Notes: generated by a model not told the origin, from the sequence alone. DNA of 16,702 nt from an uncultured Bacteroidales bacterium (GCA_900317065.1 ONFK01000006.1:1-16702), one strand, 5' to 3'. Positions 5,619 through 13,446 are shown, numbered from the stretch's first letter. Made by a program: numbers and translations.

Positions 5619-7073
5619 ATGGCAGAAGAAAAAGACATCCTCGCGGCGGCGGCAGAGAAGGAGTACAGCGAGGGTTTTGTTACAGATATAGAACAGGAGT
5701 TCGTCCCGAAGGGATTGAACGAAGATATCATACGCACCATCTCCGCGAAGAAGGAGGAGCCTGAGTGGCTCCTGGAGTTCCGTCTGGATGCCTTCCGCAA
5801 GTGGAAAACCATGACTCCGCCCAAGTGGGGGCATCTCAGCCGCCTCCCGGAGATAGACTTCCAGGATATCATCTACTACGCAGCCCCCAAGAGGGACGAA
5901 GACCGTCCGAAGGAGATAGATCCCGCCCTGCAGGAGACCTTCGACAAGCTCGGCATCCCCATAAAGGAACGCGAGGTACTGGCGGGAGTTAAATCGAAGG
6001 TGGCGGTAGATGCCGTGTTCGACTCCGTTAGCGTCAGCACCACCTTCCGCAAGACACTGTCGGAGATGGGCATCATCTTCTGCAGCTTCTCCGAGGCTGT
6101 CAGGGAGCACCCGGACCTCGTGCGCAAGTACCTCGCGAGCGTAGTGCCCGTCGCCGACAACTTCTACGCGGCGCTGAACAGCGCGGTCTTCTCCGACGGC
6201 TCCTTCTGCTACATCCCCAAGGGAGTGAAGTGCCCGATGGATCTCAGCAGCTACTTCCGCATCAACGCGAGCGGCACCGGCCAGTTCGAGCGCACGCTCA
6301 TCATCGCCGACGAAGGCGCAAGCGTGAGTTATATGGAGGGCTGCACCGCCCCGATGCGCGACGAAAACCAGCTCCACGCGGCCGTGGTGGAGATAATAGT
6401 GGAGAAGGATGCGGACGTGCGCTACAGCACGGTGCAGAACTGGTATCCGGGAGATTCCCAGGGCCGCGGCGGCATCCTGAACCTGGTCACCAAGCGCGGA
6501 CTCTGCCGCGGCGAGGGCAGCCACCTGAGCTGGACGCAGGTCGAGACCGGCTCCGCCATCACCTGGAAGTATCCCTCCACGGTGCTGATGGGCGACAATT
6601 CCAGCAGCGAGTTCTATTCCGTGGCCCTCACCGGCAACTACCAGCAGGCGGATACGGGCACGAAGATGATACACATCGGCCGTAACACCCGCAGCAGGAT
6701 AGTGAGCAAGGGCATCTCCGCCGGCCACAGCGAGAACTCCTACAGGGGGCTCGTGCGGATGAATCCCGGTGCGCAGCACGCCCGCAACTACAGCCAGTGC
6801 GACAGCCTGCTGATCGGCGACAAATGCGGCGCGCACACCTTCCCGGTGATACGCAACGCCAACCCCACCGCCATCGTCGAGCACGAGGCCACCACCTCCC
6901 GCATCAGCGAAGACCAGCTCTTCTACTGCAACCAGCGCGGCATCTCCCCCGAAGACGCCGTCGGCCTCATAGTGGGCGGATATGCCCGCGAAGTGCTCAG
7001 CCGCCTCCCCATGGAATTCGCGGTCGAAGCCCAGAAACTGCTTTCAGTCAACCTCGAAGGTTCGATAGGATAA
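5619..7073 (+). CDS. sufB: Fe-S cluster assembly scaffold protein SufB
   Basis: SufB is the main scaffold of the SUF system; with SufC and SufD it assembles [Fe-S] clusters in the cytoplasm. The 484-residue product has normal length for the family. The C-terminal core is highly typical: F-E-R-T-L-I-I-A-D-E-G-A-S-V-S-Y-M-E-G-C-T-A-P, then I-S-E-D-Q-L-F-Y-C-N-Q-R-G-I-S. Cys437 there matches the scaffold cysteine (Cys405 of E. coli SufB), and the protein ends P-M-E-F-A-V-E-A and L-E-G-S-I-G. The start is ATG 5619, not the upstream in-frame ATG 5385, because the family N-terminus begins here and the -7 box ends at 5612; the upstream frame is antisense to aroC. It is the first gene of sufBCD-ispE, with sufC 3 bp downstream. 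Confidence 0.97.
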   Translation: MAEEKDILAAAAEKEYSEGFVTDIEQEFVPKGLNEDIIRTISAKKEEPEWLLEFRLDAFRKWKTMTPPKWGHLSRLPEIDFQDIIYYAAPKRDEDRPKEIDPALQETFDKLGIPIKEREVLAGVKSKVAVDAVFDSVSVSTTFRKTLSEMGIIFCSFSEAVREHPDLVRKYLASVVPVADNFYAALNSAVFSDGSFCYIPKGVKCPMDLSSYFRINASGTGQFERTLIIADEGASVSYMEGCTAPMRDENQLHAAVVEIIVEKDADVRYSTVQNWYPGDSQGRGGILNLVTKRGLCRGEGSHLSWTQVETGSAITWKYPSTVLMGDNSSSEFYSVALTGNYQQADTGTKMIHIGRNTRSRIVSKGISAGHSENSYRGLVRMNPGAQHARNYSQCDSLLIGDKCGAHTFPVIRNANPTAIVEHEATTSRISEDQLFYCNQRGISPEDAVGLIVGGYAREVLSRLPMEFAVEAQKLLSVNLEGSIG

Positions 7074-7076
7074 ATT

Positions 7077-7826
7077 ATGGAAAATTTACTCGAAATACAC
7101 GACTTGCATGCCGGGATAGAGGGGAAGGAGATTCTCCACGGCATCAATCTGACAATAAAACCCGGCGAGATTCACGCCGTGATGGGCCCGAACGGGGCCG
7201 GGAAGAGCACGCTGAGCGCTGTGCTGGCGGGGCGGCCGGACTACACGGTCACTTCCGGCAGCATCACTTTCGCGGGCCAGGACCTGCTCGCTATGAGCCC
7301 CGAGGAGCGCTCCTGGACGGGACTTTTCCTCTCGTTCCAGTATCCGATAGAGATCCCCGGCGTGAGCATCACCAATTTCATGAAGGCGGCGGTGAATGCC
7401 AGACGCAAGGCCCGCGGAGAACTCGAGCTCAGCGCCGGCCAGTTCCTCAAGCTCCTCAAGGAGAAGATGGCTTTCGTGGGCATGAAGGGAGAGTTTGCGA
7501 AGCGCGAGGTGAACGTCGGCTTCAGCGGCGGCGAGAAAAAGCGCAACGAAATATTCCAGATGGCAATGCTCGATCCTCTCTTCAGCATTCTCGACGAAAC
7601 CGACTCCGGCCTCGACGTAGACGCCCTGAAGGTTGTGGCCGACGGGGTGAACGCCCTCCGCAGCCCGGAGAAATCCGCCATCATCATCACCCACTACAAG
7701 CATCTGCTGGACCTCATCACCCCGGACGTGGTGCACGTGCTCAAGGCCGGACGCATCATCGCCACGGGCGGAATGGAACTCGCAGGGCAGATAGAAACCG
7801 AAGGATTCGAGAGCATCAATGGATAG
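7077..7826 (+). CDS. sufC: Fe-S cluster assembly ATPase SufC
   Basis: SufC is the soluble ABC-type ATPase of the SufBCD complex; ATP binding drives the SufB-SufD rearrangement during cluster assembly. All ABC motifs are visible in the 249-residue protein: Walker A G-P-N-G-A-G-K-S-T (37-45), a Q-loop near Q88, the SufC-type signature F-S-G-G-E-K-K-R-N-E (149-158), Walker B S-I-L-D-E-T-D-S-G-L-D (170-180) with Glu174, and the H-loop His206. The start follows the sufB stop by 3 bp, and the 3' end overlaps the sufD start by 8 nt, so the genes are almost certainly translated from one message. Confidence 0.97.
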   Translation: MENLLEIHDLHAGIEGKEILHGINLTIKPGEIHAVMGPNGAGKSTLSAVLAGRPDYTVTSGSITFAGQDLLAMSPEERSWTGLFLSFQYPIEIPGVSITNFMKAAVNARRKARGELELSAGQFLKLLKEKMAFVGMKGEFAKREVNVGFSGGEKKRNEIFQMAMLDPLFSILDETDSGLDVDALKVVADGVNALRSPEKSAIIITHYKHLLDLITPDVVHVLKAGRIIATGGMELAGQIETEGFESING

Positions 7827-8409
7827 GATCTACAGAGTAGGCATCGAGGAAGTGCCCAAGCGGCTGACCCTGAACGAGCAGGAGCATCTCCGGCTCACTT
7901 TCATCGTGATGCCCGGGGTGAGCGCCGAGATTCCCTTCGAAATCAATATAGGAAAGGCGGGGGTGAACCTGGAGATTTACGGACTCTACCTCAGCCCCCA
8001 CAGCGAACAGGTGAAGTTCGATTTCACCGTCCGGCATCTGGTGGGCGGCTCGCACTCGAGCCAGGTCTTCCGCGGCATCGTGGGAGGCAGCGCCCGCGCC
8101 GAATTCGACGGACTGGTGTACGTGGCGAAGGATGCGCAGAAGACGGAAGCCTTCCAGGAGAACCACTCCATCCTCCTCTCGGATGGGGCCGTGGCCGAAT
8201 CGCGTCCCCAGCTGGAAATCTACGCCGACGACGTGAAATGCTCGCACGGAGCCACCACCGGCTATCTGAACCACGATGAACTTTTCTATCTGCGCAGCCG
8301 CGGAATTCCCGAAGCGGAGGCCCGCAAGATGCAGATGATCTCTTTTATCTCTCCGGTGATTTCGCATCTTCCGGAGGAAATGAAGGAACAGATACTCTCC
8401 AGACTATGA
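7819..8409 (+). CDS. sufD: SufD-like Fe-S assembly protein, short core-only form
   Basis: SufD pairs with SufB on the SufC dimer. This protein has only 196 residues, whereas most SufD proteins have about 400-450, so it lacks the N-terminal helical region and part of the beta-helix. The retained core includes N-H-S-I-L-L-S-D-G-A-V-A-E-S-R-P-Q-L-E-I and D-V-K-C-S-H-G-A-T-T-G. His143 matches the conserved functional His360 of E. coli SufD. Then come H-D-E-L-F-Y-L-R-S-R-G-I-P and a helix ending the family domain. ATG 7819 overlaps the end of sufC by 8 nt and the stop overlaps ispE in ATGA, so there is no space for a lost 5' exon or frameshifted N-terminus. It is most likely a genuine minimal SufD. 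Confidence 0.88.
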   Translation: MDRIYRVGIEEVPKRLTLNEQEHLRLTFIVMPGVSAEIPFEINIGKAGVNLEIYGLYLSPHSEQVKFDFTVRHLVGGSHSSQVFRGIVGGSARAEFDGLVYVAKDAQKTEAFQENHSILLSDGAVAESRPQLEIYADDVKCSHGATTGYLNHDELFYLRSRGIPEAEARKMQMISFISPVISHLPEEMKEQILSRL

Positions 8410-9194
8410 TACTGCGTCCGAATGTGAAGCTGAATCTCGGACTCCGGGTGCTGGGCAGGCGTCCGGATGGGTTTCACGAACTGGAGACGCTCTTCATCCC
8501 CTGTTTCAAGTACTGCGACGAGCTGACGATAGAGCCCTCGCGGGAGTTCGGAATAGAAATCGACGGCCCCTGCTACCGCGGATGGGACCCTTCGGGAGAT
8601 CTCACGGCCCGTGCGTGGGCATTGCTGCGCGACGAATTCGGGATAGGCCCGGTGCACATACATCTGACCAAGAATTCCCCGGTCGGAGCAGGGCTGGGAG
8701 GGGGTTCGGCGGACGGCGCTTTCGCCCTCCGCATGCTGAACGACATCTTCGGCCTCGGCCTCACGGATGCAGCCCTTGCGGAATTCGCCGCCCGGCTGGG
8801 GTCCGACTGTCCTTTCTTCATATACAACCGCCCGATGTTCGCCACCGGCCGAGGGGAGATTCTCGAACCCTTCGACATTGACCTTTCCGCCTTCCGCATC
8901 GAGGTCGCCGTGCCCGAAGGGGTGGCGGTCAGCACCAAGGAGGCGTATGCCGGGCTGGACAGCCCGCAGGCCCCGCCCCGGCCGCAGATGCAGCCCTCGT
9001 CGCTGCGGGACATTCTGCGCCTGCCTGTATCCGCATGGCCAGGCCTCCTCGTCAACGACTTCGAGCGCAGCGTCTTTCCGGCGCACCCCGAAATCGCCCG
9101 GCTCAAACAGCAATTCCATGACCAGGGCGCGGCCTACGCCTGCATGTCCGGCTCCGGCTCCGCAGTCTTTGCTTTATTCCTCACAATTGCGTAA
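8406..9194 (+). CDS. ispE: 4-diphosphocytidyl-2-C-methyl-D-erythritol kinase
   Basis: IspE phosphorylates the 2-hydroxyl of CDP-methylerythritol with ATP, the fourth step of the MEP isoprenoid pathway. The 262-residue GHMP kinase has the typical start R-P-N-V-K-L-N-L-G-L with catalytic Lys8, the glycine-rich ATP loop S-P-V-G-A-G-L-G-G-G-S-A-D (91-103), L-G-S-D-C-P-F-F with catalytic Asp134, and the C-terminal S-G-S-G-S-A-V-F-A block. The ATG overlaps the sufD stop (ATGA 8406-8409), pointing to translational coupling. Two later MEP enzymes, IspG and IspH, need [4Fe-4S] clusters, so the link to suf genes makes sense, though this is inference. The last 27 bases contain the promoter of the next gene. 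Confidence 0.95.
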   Translation: MILRPNVKLNLGLRVLGRRPDGFHELETLFIPCFKYCDELTIEPSREFGIEIDGPCYRGWDPSGDLTARAWALLRDEFGIGPVHIHLTKNSPVGAGLGGGSADGAFALRMLNDIFGLGLTDAALAEFAARLGSDCPFFIYNRPMFATGRGEILEPFDIDLSAFRIEVAVPEGVAVSTKEAYAGLDSPQAPPRPQMQPSSLRDILRLPVSAWPGLLVNDFERSVFPAHPEIARLKQQFHDQGAAYACMSGSGSAVFALFLTIA

Positions 9195-9199
9195 CTTCG
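9168..9199 (+). promoter_or_regulatory. Promoter of the DUF5686 gene inside the end of ispE
   Basis: TTTG (9168-9171) is followed after 20 nt by TAACTTCG (9192-9199), one base off the TAnnTTTG consensus. It ends four bases before the ATG at 9204, so the outer-membrane protein can be expressed independently of the suf operon from a nearly leaderless mRNA. Confidence 0.6.
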
Positions 9200-9203
9200 C
9201 AAT

Positions 9204-11807
9204 ATGAAACCTGGCCTGAAATACCTGCTTTCGGCGGCGGTGCTGTTGTTTGCGTCCTTGGTCTGCAATGCGCAGACCACGAAGGTGCGCGGCCGGGTTA
9301 CCGACGACACAGGCGAGGGCGTACCCTTCGCGGCGGTGTATTTCGCCGGGACTACGGTGGGCATTACCACCGACATGGACGGTTACTACAACCTTGAGAA
9401 CAGGGATCTTTCGGCAAACGTGGTGGTCGCGCAGCTGCTGGGATACGACACTCAGGGCAAGCAGGTGCATCCCGGGCAGTTCAACGAAGTGGATTTCGTC
9501 CTTCATCTCACCGACAACCGTCTGACCGGCGCCAAGGTGAAGGCCGACAACAAGAAGGCGCGTGAACTCCTGGCGAATATCCAGAAGCACCGGGCCACCA
9601 ACGACCCCGACAATCATCCGCAGTACGAGTGCGACGTCTACAACAAGATGGAGCTGGATCTCACGCACCCGGCCGAGCAGCTGACGGGCAAGGGCTTCAA
9701 GCGGGAGTTCGGCTTCGTGTTCGACTACATCGATACTTCCGCCGTATCCGGCGTGCCTTATCTGCCGGTGATGATTTCCGAGACTATGGCGCGCAGGCGT
9801 CACAGCTCATCTCCCGAAGTGAATACCGAGACCGTGGTCGCCAACCGCATCTCCGGCCTGAATCCCGAGGGGAACAATATGCTGAGCCAGTTTACCGGCT
9901 CGCTGCATCTGCGGGTGAACTTCTACCGCCCCTTTATCAACGCCTTCGACGTGCAGTTCCCTTCGCCCATACAGGAGTCAGGCCTGCTTTACTACAACTA
10001 TTATATTATCGATACCCTGCAGGTTGATGGCCGCAAGACTTTGCTGGTGAGGTATCATCCAAAGCAGTTGGTGTCCTCCCCGGCCTTCGACGGGGAGATG
10101 CGCATCGACTGCGAAGATTTCGCCCTGCGCAGCATACGCGCCAACATGAAGAACACCACCAACGTCAACTGGCTGAGGGACCTTGTGTTCGATTCGGAGT
10201 ACGAGCGCCAGCCGGACTCCACCTGGTTCTACAAGTCCGACCGCATGTATGTGGACCTCTCGCTGTCGTTGAGGGATTCCTCGAAGATGTTGTCGTTCAT
10301 AGCTAAGAAGGAGATGGTCTACAGCAATCCGGAGTTTTCGCTTTCGAAGAAACTGAGTTCCGGCGCGGGACTGGTGCAGGTGGATGAAAACGCTTCGCGG
10401 AAGGACGAGGCCTACTGGGCATCCGTGCGGCCCACCGCCCTGACGGAGAAGGAGCAGTCCGTCTATGATATGGTGGAGAAGATTCAGACCGTGCCTTTGT
10501 ACAAGAGTCTCTATGAGATAGTCTACACCGCCATCAACGGCTACTACGAGGTGGGGAAAATCGGCTTCGGCCCCTACTTCAAGCTGTTCAGTTTCAATTC
10601 GTTGGAAGGCTTCCGGCCGCAGTTCGGCATGCGTACCTCCAAGTCGTTCAGCACCACCGACCGTCTCACCCTCTACGGGGCCTACGGCACAAAGGACAAG
10701 ACTCTCAAGGGCGAGTTCAAGTGGGAGCACCTCTTCGGGCGCATCCCCCAGCGCAAGCTGACGCTCGGTGCGAAGTACGATGTATTTCAGCTCGGCAGCC
10801 CTGCCGCCAATTCCATAGGAGAAGGGAATATCCTCGCCACCATCTTCGGAGGCAGCTACAACAACAAGCTCTGCATGATGTCGTCCTTCTCCGGCGCTTA
10901 CGAGCACGAGTTCTCTTCGCGGGTGAACGCGGAGATAGGATTCAATTTCAAGCGTTTCTACCCCAACGAGGTGTCGTGGATACCGGAGATCCGGCAGGTG
11001 CCGATGTATGCCCGCGACTCGAGCCGCATCTCCAGCGTCGCCGCCAACGAGATGTATGTGTCCCTGCATCTTTCGAAGGATGAAACCGTGAACCGGGGTC
11101 TGTTCAAGAAGACCTACGTTTATTCGGAGTATCCTTCGGTGACCATCACGCTGGCCGGGTCCGTATCCGGCTTGAGGAAAGGAGATTACAGTTATCTCCG
11201 TCCGGAAGTCACCATGCGCTGGAGCCCGCGCGTGCCTCCGTTCGGCACGTCGAGGATTTATGTGAACGCCGGCAAGGTTTACGGGCAGGTGCCTTATCCG
11301 CTGCTGCATTTCCACGAGGGGAACAGCACCTATCTGCTCAACCGTTTCTCCTTCGCCTGCATGGATTTCATGGAGTTCACCTCGGATACCTGGCTGACGG
11401 TGTTCTGGAATCACTGCTTCAACGGATTCTTCTTCGGAAAGGTGCCCCTCATCCGCAAACTCGGATGGAGGGAGGAAGTGTCGATCAAGGCAACCTGGGG
11501 CTCGCTTTCCGACCGCAACAACGGCAATCTCGCCAAAGTGGACCTCGCTTCGATGCAGGCGCCCATGCTCTTCCCGAACGGCACCTCGTCGCTGGGGCAT
11601 CTCCCTTATGTCGAGTTCGGAGCGGGAGTGTCGAATATCCTGAAGTTCATCCGCATAGACTGCTACTGGCGGGCATCCTACAGGGACAACCGCGTGATGG
11701 TGGTGGATGACTCCGCAGGGCCGGACGAATCTATGCGCGACAAGGTCCTCAGCCGCCTCAAGACGCCGAACTTCGCAGTGAAGATAGGCGCCGAGTTCAA
11801 GTTCTAG
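9204..11807 (+). CDS. DUF5686 / carboxypeptidase-regulatory-like outer-membrane protein
   Basis: This 867-residue exported protein is widespread in Bacteroidetes. Residues 1-23 form a signal peptide ending V-C-N-A-Q. Residues about 26-105 are a CarboxypepD_reg-like beta sandwich: V-R-G-R-V-T-D-D-T-G-E-G-V-P-F-A-A-V, then G-T-T-V-G-I-T-T-D-M-D-G-Y-Y. The remainder matches the DUF5686 type, beginning around A-R-E-L-L-A-N-I. Long stretches of alternating polar and aromatic residues and a terminal A-V-K-I-G-A-E-F-K-F fit a C-terminal outer-membrane beta barrel. It has no SusC plug features and its transported or bound substrate is unknown. The gene starts 9 bp after ispE and converges on rimM, the two TAG stops sharing CTAG 11804-11807. 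Confidence 0.85.
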   Translation: MKPGLKYLLSAAVLLFASLVCNAQTTKVRGRVTDDTGEGVPFAAVYFAGTTVGITTDMDGYYNLENRDLSANVVVAQLLGYDTQGKQVHPGQFNEVDFVLHLTDNRLTGAKVKADNKKARELLANIQKHRATNDPDNHPQYECDVYNKMELDLTHPAEQLTGKGFKREFGFVFDYIDTSAVSGVPYLPVMISETMARRRHSSSPEVNTETVVANRISGLNPEGNNMLSQFTGSLHLRVNFYRPFINAFDVQFPSPIQESGLLYYNYYIIDTLQVDGRKTLLVRYHPKQLVSSPAFDGEMRIDCEDFALRSIRANMKNTTNVNWLRDLVFDSEYERQPDSTWFYKSDRMYVDLSLSLRDSSKMLSFIAKKEMVYSNPEFSLSKKLSSGAGLVQVDENASRKDEAYWASVRPTALTEKEQSVYDMVEKIQTVPLYKSLYEIVYTAINGYYEVGKIGFGPYFKLFSFNSLEGFRPQFGMRTSKSFSTTDRLTLYGAYGTKDKTLKGEFKWEHLFGRIPQRKLTLGAKYDVFQLGSPAANSIGEGNILATIFGGSYNNKLCMMSSFSGAYEHEFSSRVNAEIGFNFKRFYPNEVSWIPEIRQVPMYARDSSRISSVAANEMYVSLHLSKDETVNRGLFKKTYVYSEYPSVTITLAGSVSGLRKGDYSYLRPEVTMRWSPRVPPFGTSRIYVNAGKVYGQVPYPLLHFHEGNSTYLLNRFSFACMDFMEFTSDTWLTVFWNHCFNGFFFGKVPLIRKLGWREEVSIKATWGSLSDRNNGNLAKVDLASMQAPMLFPNGTSSLGHLPYVEFGAGVSNILKFIRIDCYWRASYRDNRVMVVDDSAGPDESMRDKVLSRLKTPNFAVKIGAEFKF

Positions 11808-12286
11808 TATAATCCGTCGGGGAGATTGAGGGAGAGGGTGCGGGAGTCTTCGTCCACTTCGACGATGAAGTCTTCGTGCAGGGGAATCAGCACACCGGCG
11901 CTTTCGGAAGGGCCATCGATCCGGACTTCCAGGCAGGGATTGCCGGGGATGTCTTCGAGACCGGTGCAGATGCCTATGCGGCGGCCGCGGTCGACGATGA
12001 CCCAGCCGGTGAAATCGAGATCTTCATCTTCTTCCAACTCTACATCTGCATATATTGTGCGTCCTGACATCTCTTCGGCGTCCTCCAAATTGTGTACGTC
12101 GTTGAGGTGAACCACGGCCTTGCCGCCCTTTGGGGTGTAGTCGAGAATAAAGAAAGGAACCTGCAGTCCATCGAATGTGATGAATACAGGTTCCTTGAAA
12201 TCCAGTGTTTCCAGATCGACGTTGCTGCTCAAGAGCAGACCTCCGTCGGTGCCGAAAGATTTTAAAATCTTTGCGACGGCGAGCAT
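11804..12286 (-). CDS. rimM: Ribosome maturation factor RimM
   Basis: RimM binds uS19 and helps mature the head of the 30S subunit and 16S rRNA. The 160-residue protein has the N-terminal RimM domain (M-L-A-V-A-K-I-L-K-S-F-G-T-D-G through about residue 80) and a C-terminal PRC-barrel-like part containing G-W-V-I-V-D, R-R-I-G and a final R-T-L-S-L-N-L-P-D-G-L. The frame extends to 12361, but the start is ATG 12286, where the family homology begins, one base after the rpsP TAA. The pairing of rpsP and rimM is a conserved ribosome-assembly operon. The stop overlaps that of the convergent DUF5686 gene by 4 bp. Confidence 0.92.
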   Translation of the reverse strand: MLAVAKILKSFGTDGGLLLSSNVDLETLDFKEPVFITFDGLQVPFFILDYTPKGGKAVVHLNDVHNLEDAEEMSGRTIYADVELEEDEDLDFTGWVIVDRGRRIGICTGLEDIPGNPCLEVRIDGPSESAGVLIPLHEDFIVEVDEDSRTLSLNLPDGLY

Positions 12287-12287
12287 G

Positions 12288-12821
12288 TTATGCCTCTTCT
12301 GCGGGAGCGGCCTCCTCTGCGGGAGCCTCTTCTGCAACAGCCTCAGCCTGCTTTGCAGCAAGTTCAGCGGCCTTCTTGGCGATAGCTTCAGCCCTGGCTT
12401 CTTTCACCTTGGTCTCCTCTGCCTTGGCAGCCTTCTTTGCTTCGATGGCGGCGTTGGCAAGGCTCGACTTCTTGGCAGCGATCTTTGCATCGCGCTCTGC
12501 CTTCCAGGCGTTCCACTTGGCATCTGCCTGATCCTGGGTGAGGGCTCCCTTGGCAACACCACCGTTGAGGTGCTTGCGCAGGAGGACTCCTTCGTAGGAG
12601 AGGATGCGGCGGCAGACGAGGGTAGGTTCAGCACCTACATTGAGCCATGCGAGAGCACGGTCTGCCTTGAGAACGATTGTAGCAGGGTTGGTGTTGGGAT
12701 TGTAAGATCCAATCTGCTCGATGAAGCGTCCGTTACGAGGGGCGCGGGTGTCGGCCACAACAATGTCGAAGAATGCGAAATTCTTCTTTCCGTGGCGCTG
12801 GAGACGAATTTTAACAGCCAT
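12288..12821 (-). CDS. rpsP: 30S ribosomal protein bS16 with long C-terminal tail
   Basis: bS16 is a primary-binding protein of the small ribosomal subunit. The first 85 residues or so are canonical: M-A-V-K-I-R-L-Q-R-H-G-K-K, then A-D-T-R-A-P-R-N-G-R-F-I-E-Q-I-G-S-Y-N-P. The product has 177 residues, about twice the usual length, because of a tail of roughly 90 residues made mostly of Ala, Lys and Glu (K-K-A-A-K-A-E-E-T-K type repeats, then A-E-E-A-P-A-E-E-A-A-P-A-E-E-A). The tail is probably helical, with a basic first half and an acidic end. Similar extensions occur in other Bacteroidetes bS16 proteins. It is followed by rimM with one base between, and preceded by a promoter and a leader with a hairpin. 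Confidence 0.96.
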   Translation of the reverse strand: MAVKIRLQRHGKKNFAFFDIVVADTRAPRNGRFIEQIGSYNPNTNPATIVLKADRALAWLNVGAEPTLVCRRILSYEGVLLRKHLNGGVAKGALTQDQADAKWNAWKAERDAKIAAKKSSLANAAIEAKKAAKAEETKVKEARAEAIAKKAAELAAKQAEAVAEEAPAEEAAPAEEA

Positions 12822-12853
12822 TGTGTTTCTGTTTAATAGTTAATAAATGTGTT

Positions 12854-12883
12854 TCCCTTAACCCGTAAGGGACCGCAAAGTTA
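12854..12883 (-). promoter_or_regulatory. rpsP promoter box and 5'-terminal leader hairpin
   Basis: On the minus strand TAACTTTG (12883-12876) is a good -7 box; no clear -33 element was found. Four to six bases further, at the expected start of the RNA, lies a 7-bp hairpin, TCCCTTA/TAAGGGA (12872-12854) with a 5-nt loop. About 32 nt of AT-rich leader then run to the rpsP ATG at 12821. The hairpin could protect the mRNA 5' end or be a ribosomal-protein control site. Confidence 0.55.
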
Positions 12884-12901
12884 AATATTTTTTCTGAAAA
12901 T

Positions 12902-12932
12902 TTTGTGTTTTCCGGAATTATCTCTATTTTTG
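12902..12932 (+). promoter_or_regulatory. tRNA-Leu promoter
   Basis: TTTG (12902-12905), 19 nt, TATTTTTG (12925-12932): a full match to the Bacteroidetes promoter consensus, ending 15 bp before the mature tRNA 5' end. It is divergent from the rpsP promoter. Confidence 0.8.
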
Positions 12933-12947
12933 CAGTCCCAAACACAC

Positions 12948-13030
12948 GCGGTAGTGGTGAAATGGTAGACACGCTACTTTGAGGGGGTAGTGCCCGTTGG
13001 GGTGTGTGAGTTCGACTCTCACCTACCGCA
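12948..13030 (+). tRNA. tRNA-Leu (anticodon GAG)
   Basis: The 83-nt gene folds fully. The acceptor stem is GCGGTAG (12948-12954) with CTACCGC (13023-13029) and discriminator A13030. The D stem is GTG/CAC. The anticodon stem is CTACT/GGTAG around loop TTGAGGG, with anticodon GAG at 12981-12983 preceded by T33. A long variable arm (12991-13005), as in class II tRNAs, fits leucine. The T arm is GTGAG-TTCGACT-CTCAC. The 3' CCA is not encoded. Confidence 0.96.
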
Positions 13031-13034
13031 CAAA

Positions 13035-13069
13035 GAGACATTTTCGAAAGAGGATGTCTCCTTTTTTTT
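13035..13069 (+). terminator. Rho-independent terminator after tRNA-Leu
   Basis: The stem GAGACAT (13035-13041) pairs with ATGTCTC (13054-13060) around a 12-nt loop, and is followed by C and eight T residues (13062-13069). It starts 5 bp after the tRNA. Confidence 0.88.
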
Positions 13070-13085
13070 GTGCACAAAAAAGCGC

Positions 13086-13093
13086 TAACTTTG
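13086..13093 (+). promoter_or_regulatory. Probable -7 box of the lipoprotein-DUF4298 pair
   Basis: TAACTTTG matches the -7 consensus 17 nt before the ATG at 13111. The only TTTG upstream (13067-13070) leaves a gap of 15 nt, shorter than usual, so the -33 element is uncertain. Confidence 0.5.
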
Positions 13094-13110
13094 CAAAAAA
13101 GGCAAATGGT

Positions 13111-13446
13111 ATGAATAATTTCTTGAAGGTATCCATGATTATCCTTTTGCTGTTATGCTCCTGCGGTGGCGGCATAACGGCGGAGAAGGCATTCGAGGGG
13201 GTGAACAATTATTGCCATCAGAATTACGACTGGAGTATAGCTGAGGAGAATCCGGAAATAATGTATGTGGCGATGGGAGATGAGACGCAGGCGGAGTACA
13301 AGGTTGTTTTCCGCAGTTATACTGGCTCGTTCGTTTATTTCTATGTCGATAAGGCGAGCGGTTCGACCCGGATGGAGGAGTATGTCCCGGGCCTCGATAT
13401 CAAGAACGAGGCGGGGTCCATAAATATCAAGGATTATCTGAAATGA
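13111..13446 (+). CDS. Small lipoprotein of unknown function
   Basis: This 111-residue protein starts M-N-N-F-L-K-V-S-M-I-I-L-L-L-L-C-S-C-G-G. The hydrophobic stretch ending L-C-S-C is a lipobox, with Cys18 as the likely lipidated residue, so the mature protein is probably membrane-anchored. The mature part of about 90 residues is acidic and predicted mixed alpha/beta, with an aromatic-rich section Y-K-V-V-F-R-S-Y-T-G-S-F-V-Y-F-Y-V-D. No family was recognised. The start at 13111 is chosen over an upstream GTG/ATG frame, which would run through the tRNA. The stop overlaps the next gene as ATGA, implying an operon. Confidence 0.75.
   Translation: MNNFLKVSMIILLLLCSCGGGITAEKAFEGVNNYCHQNYDWSIAEENPEIMYVAMGDETQAEYKVVFRSYTGSFVYFYVDKASGSTRMEEYVPGLDIKNEAGSINIKDYLK

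Noticed and set aside
4649..5764. A 371-codon plus-strand frame across aroC
   Set aside because: It is antisense to a clear chorismate synthase and spans the divergent promoter.
5604..6884. A 426-codon open frame antisense to sufB
   Set aside because: SufB is unmistakable on the plus strand; the antisense product has low-complexity Ala/Val/His composition and no motif.
9978..11600. A 540-codon open frame antisense to the DUF5686 gene
   Set aside because: It is a shadow of GC-rich codon use: no family features, composition rich in His, Arg and Gly, and the opposite strand has a clear signal peptide and domain.
12979..12996. GGTAGTGCCC in the tRNA resembling the 108-bp element core
   Set aside because: It belongs to the anticodon stem and variable arm of tRNA-Leu; the surrounding element layout is absent.
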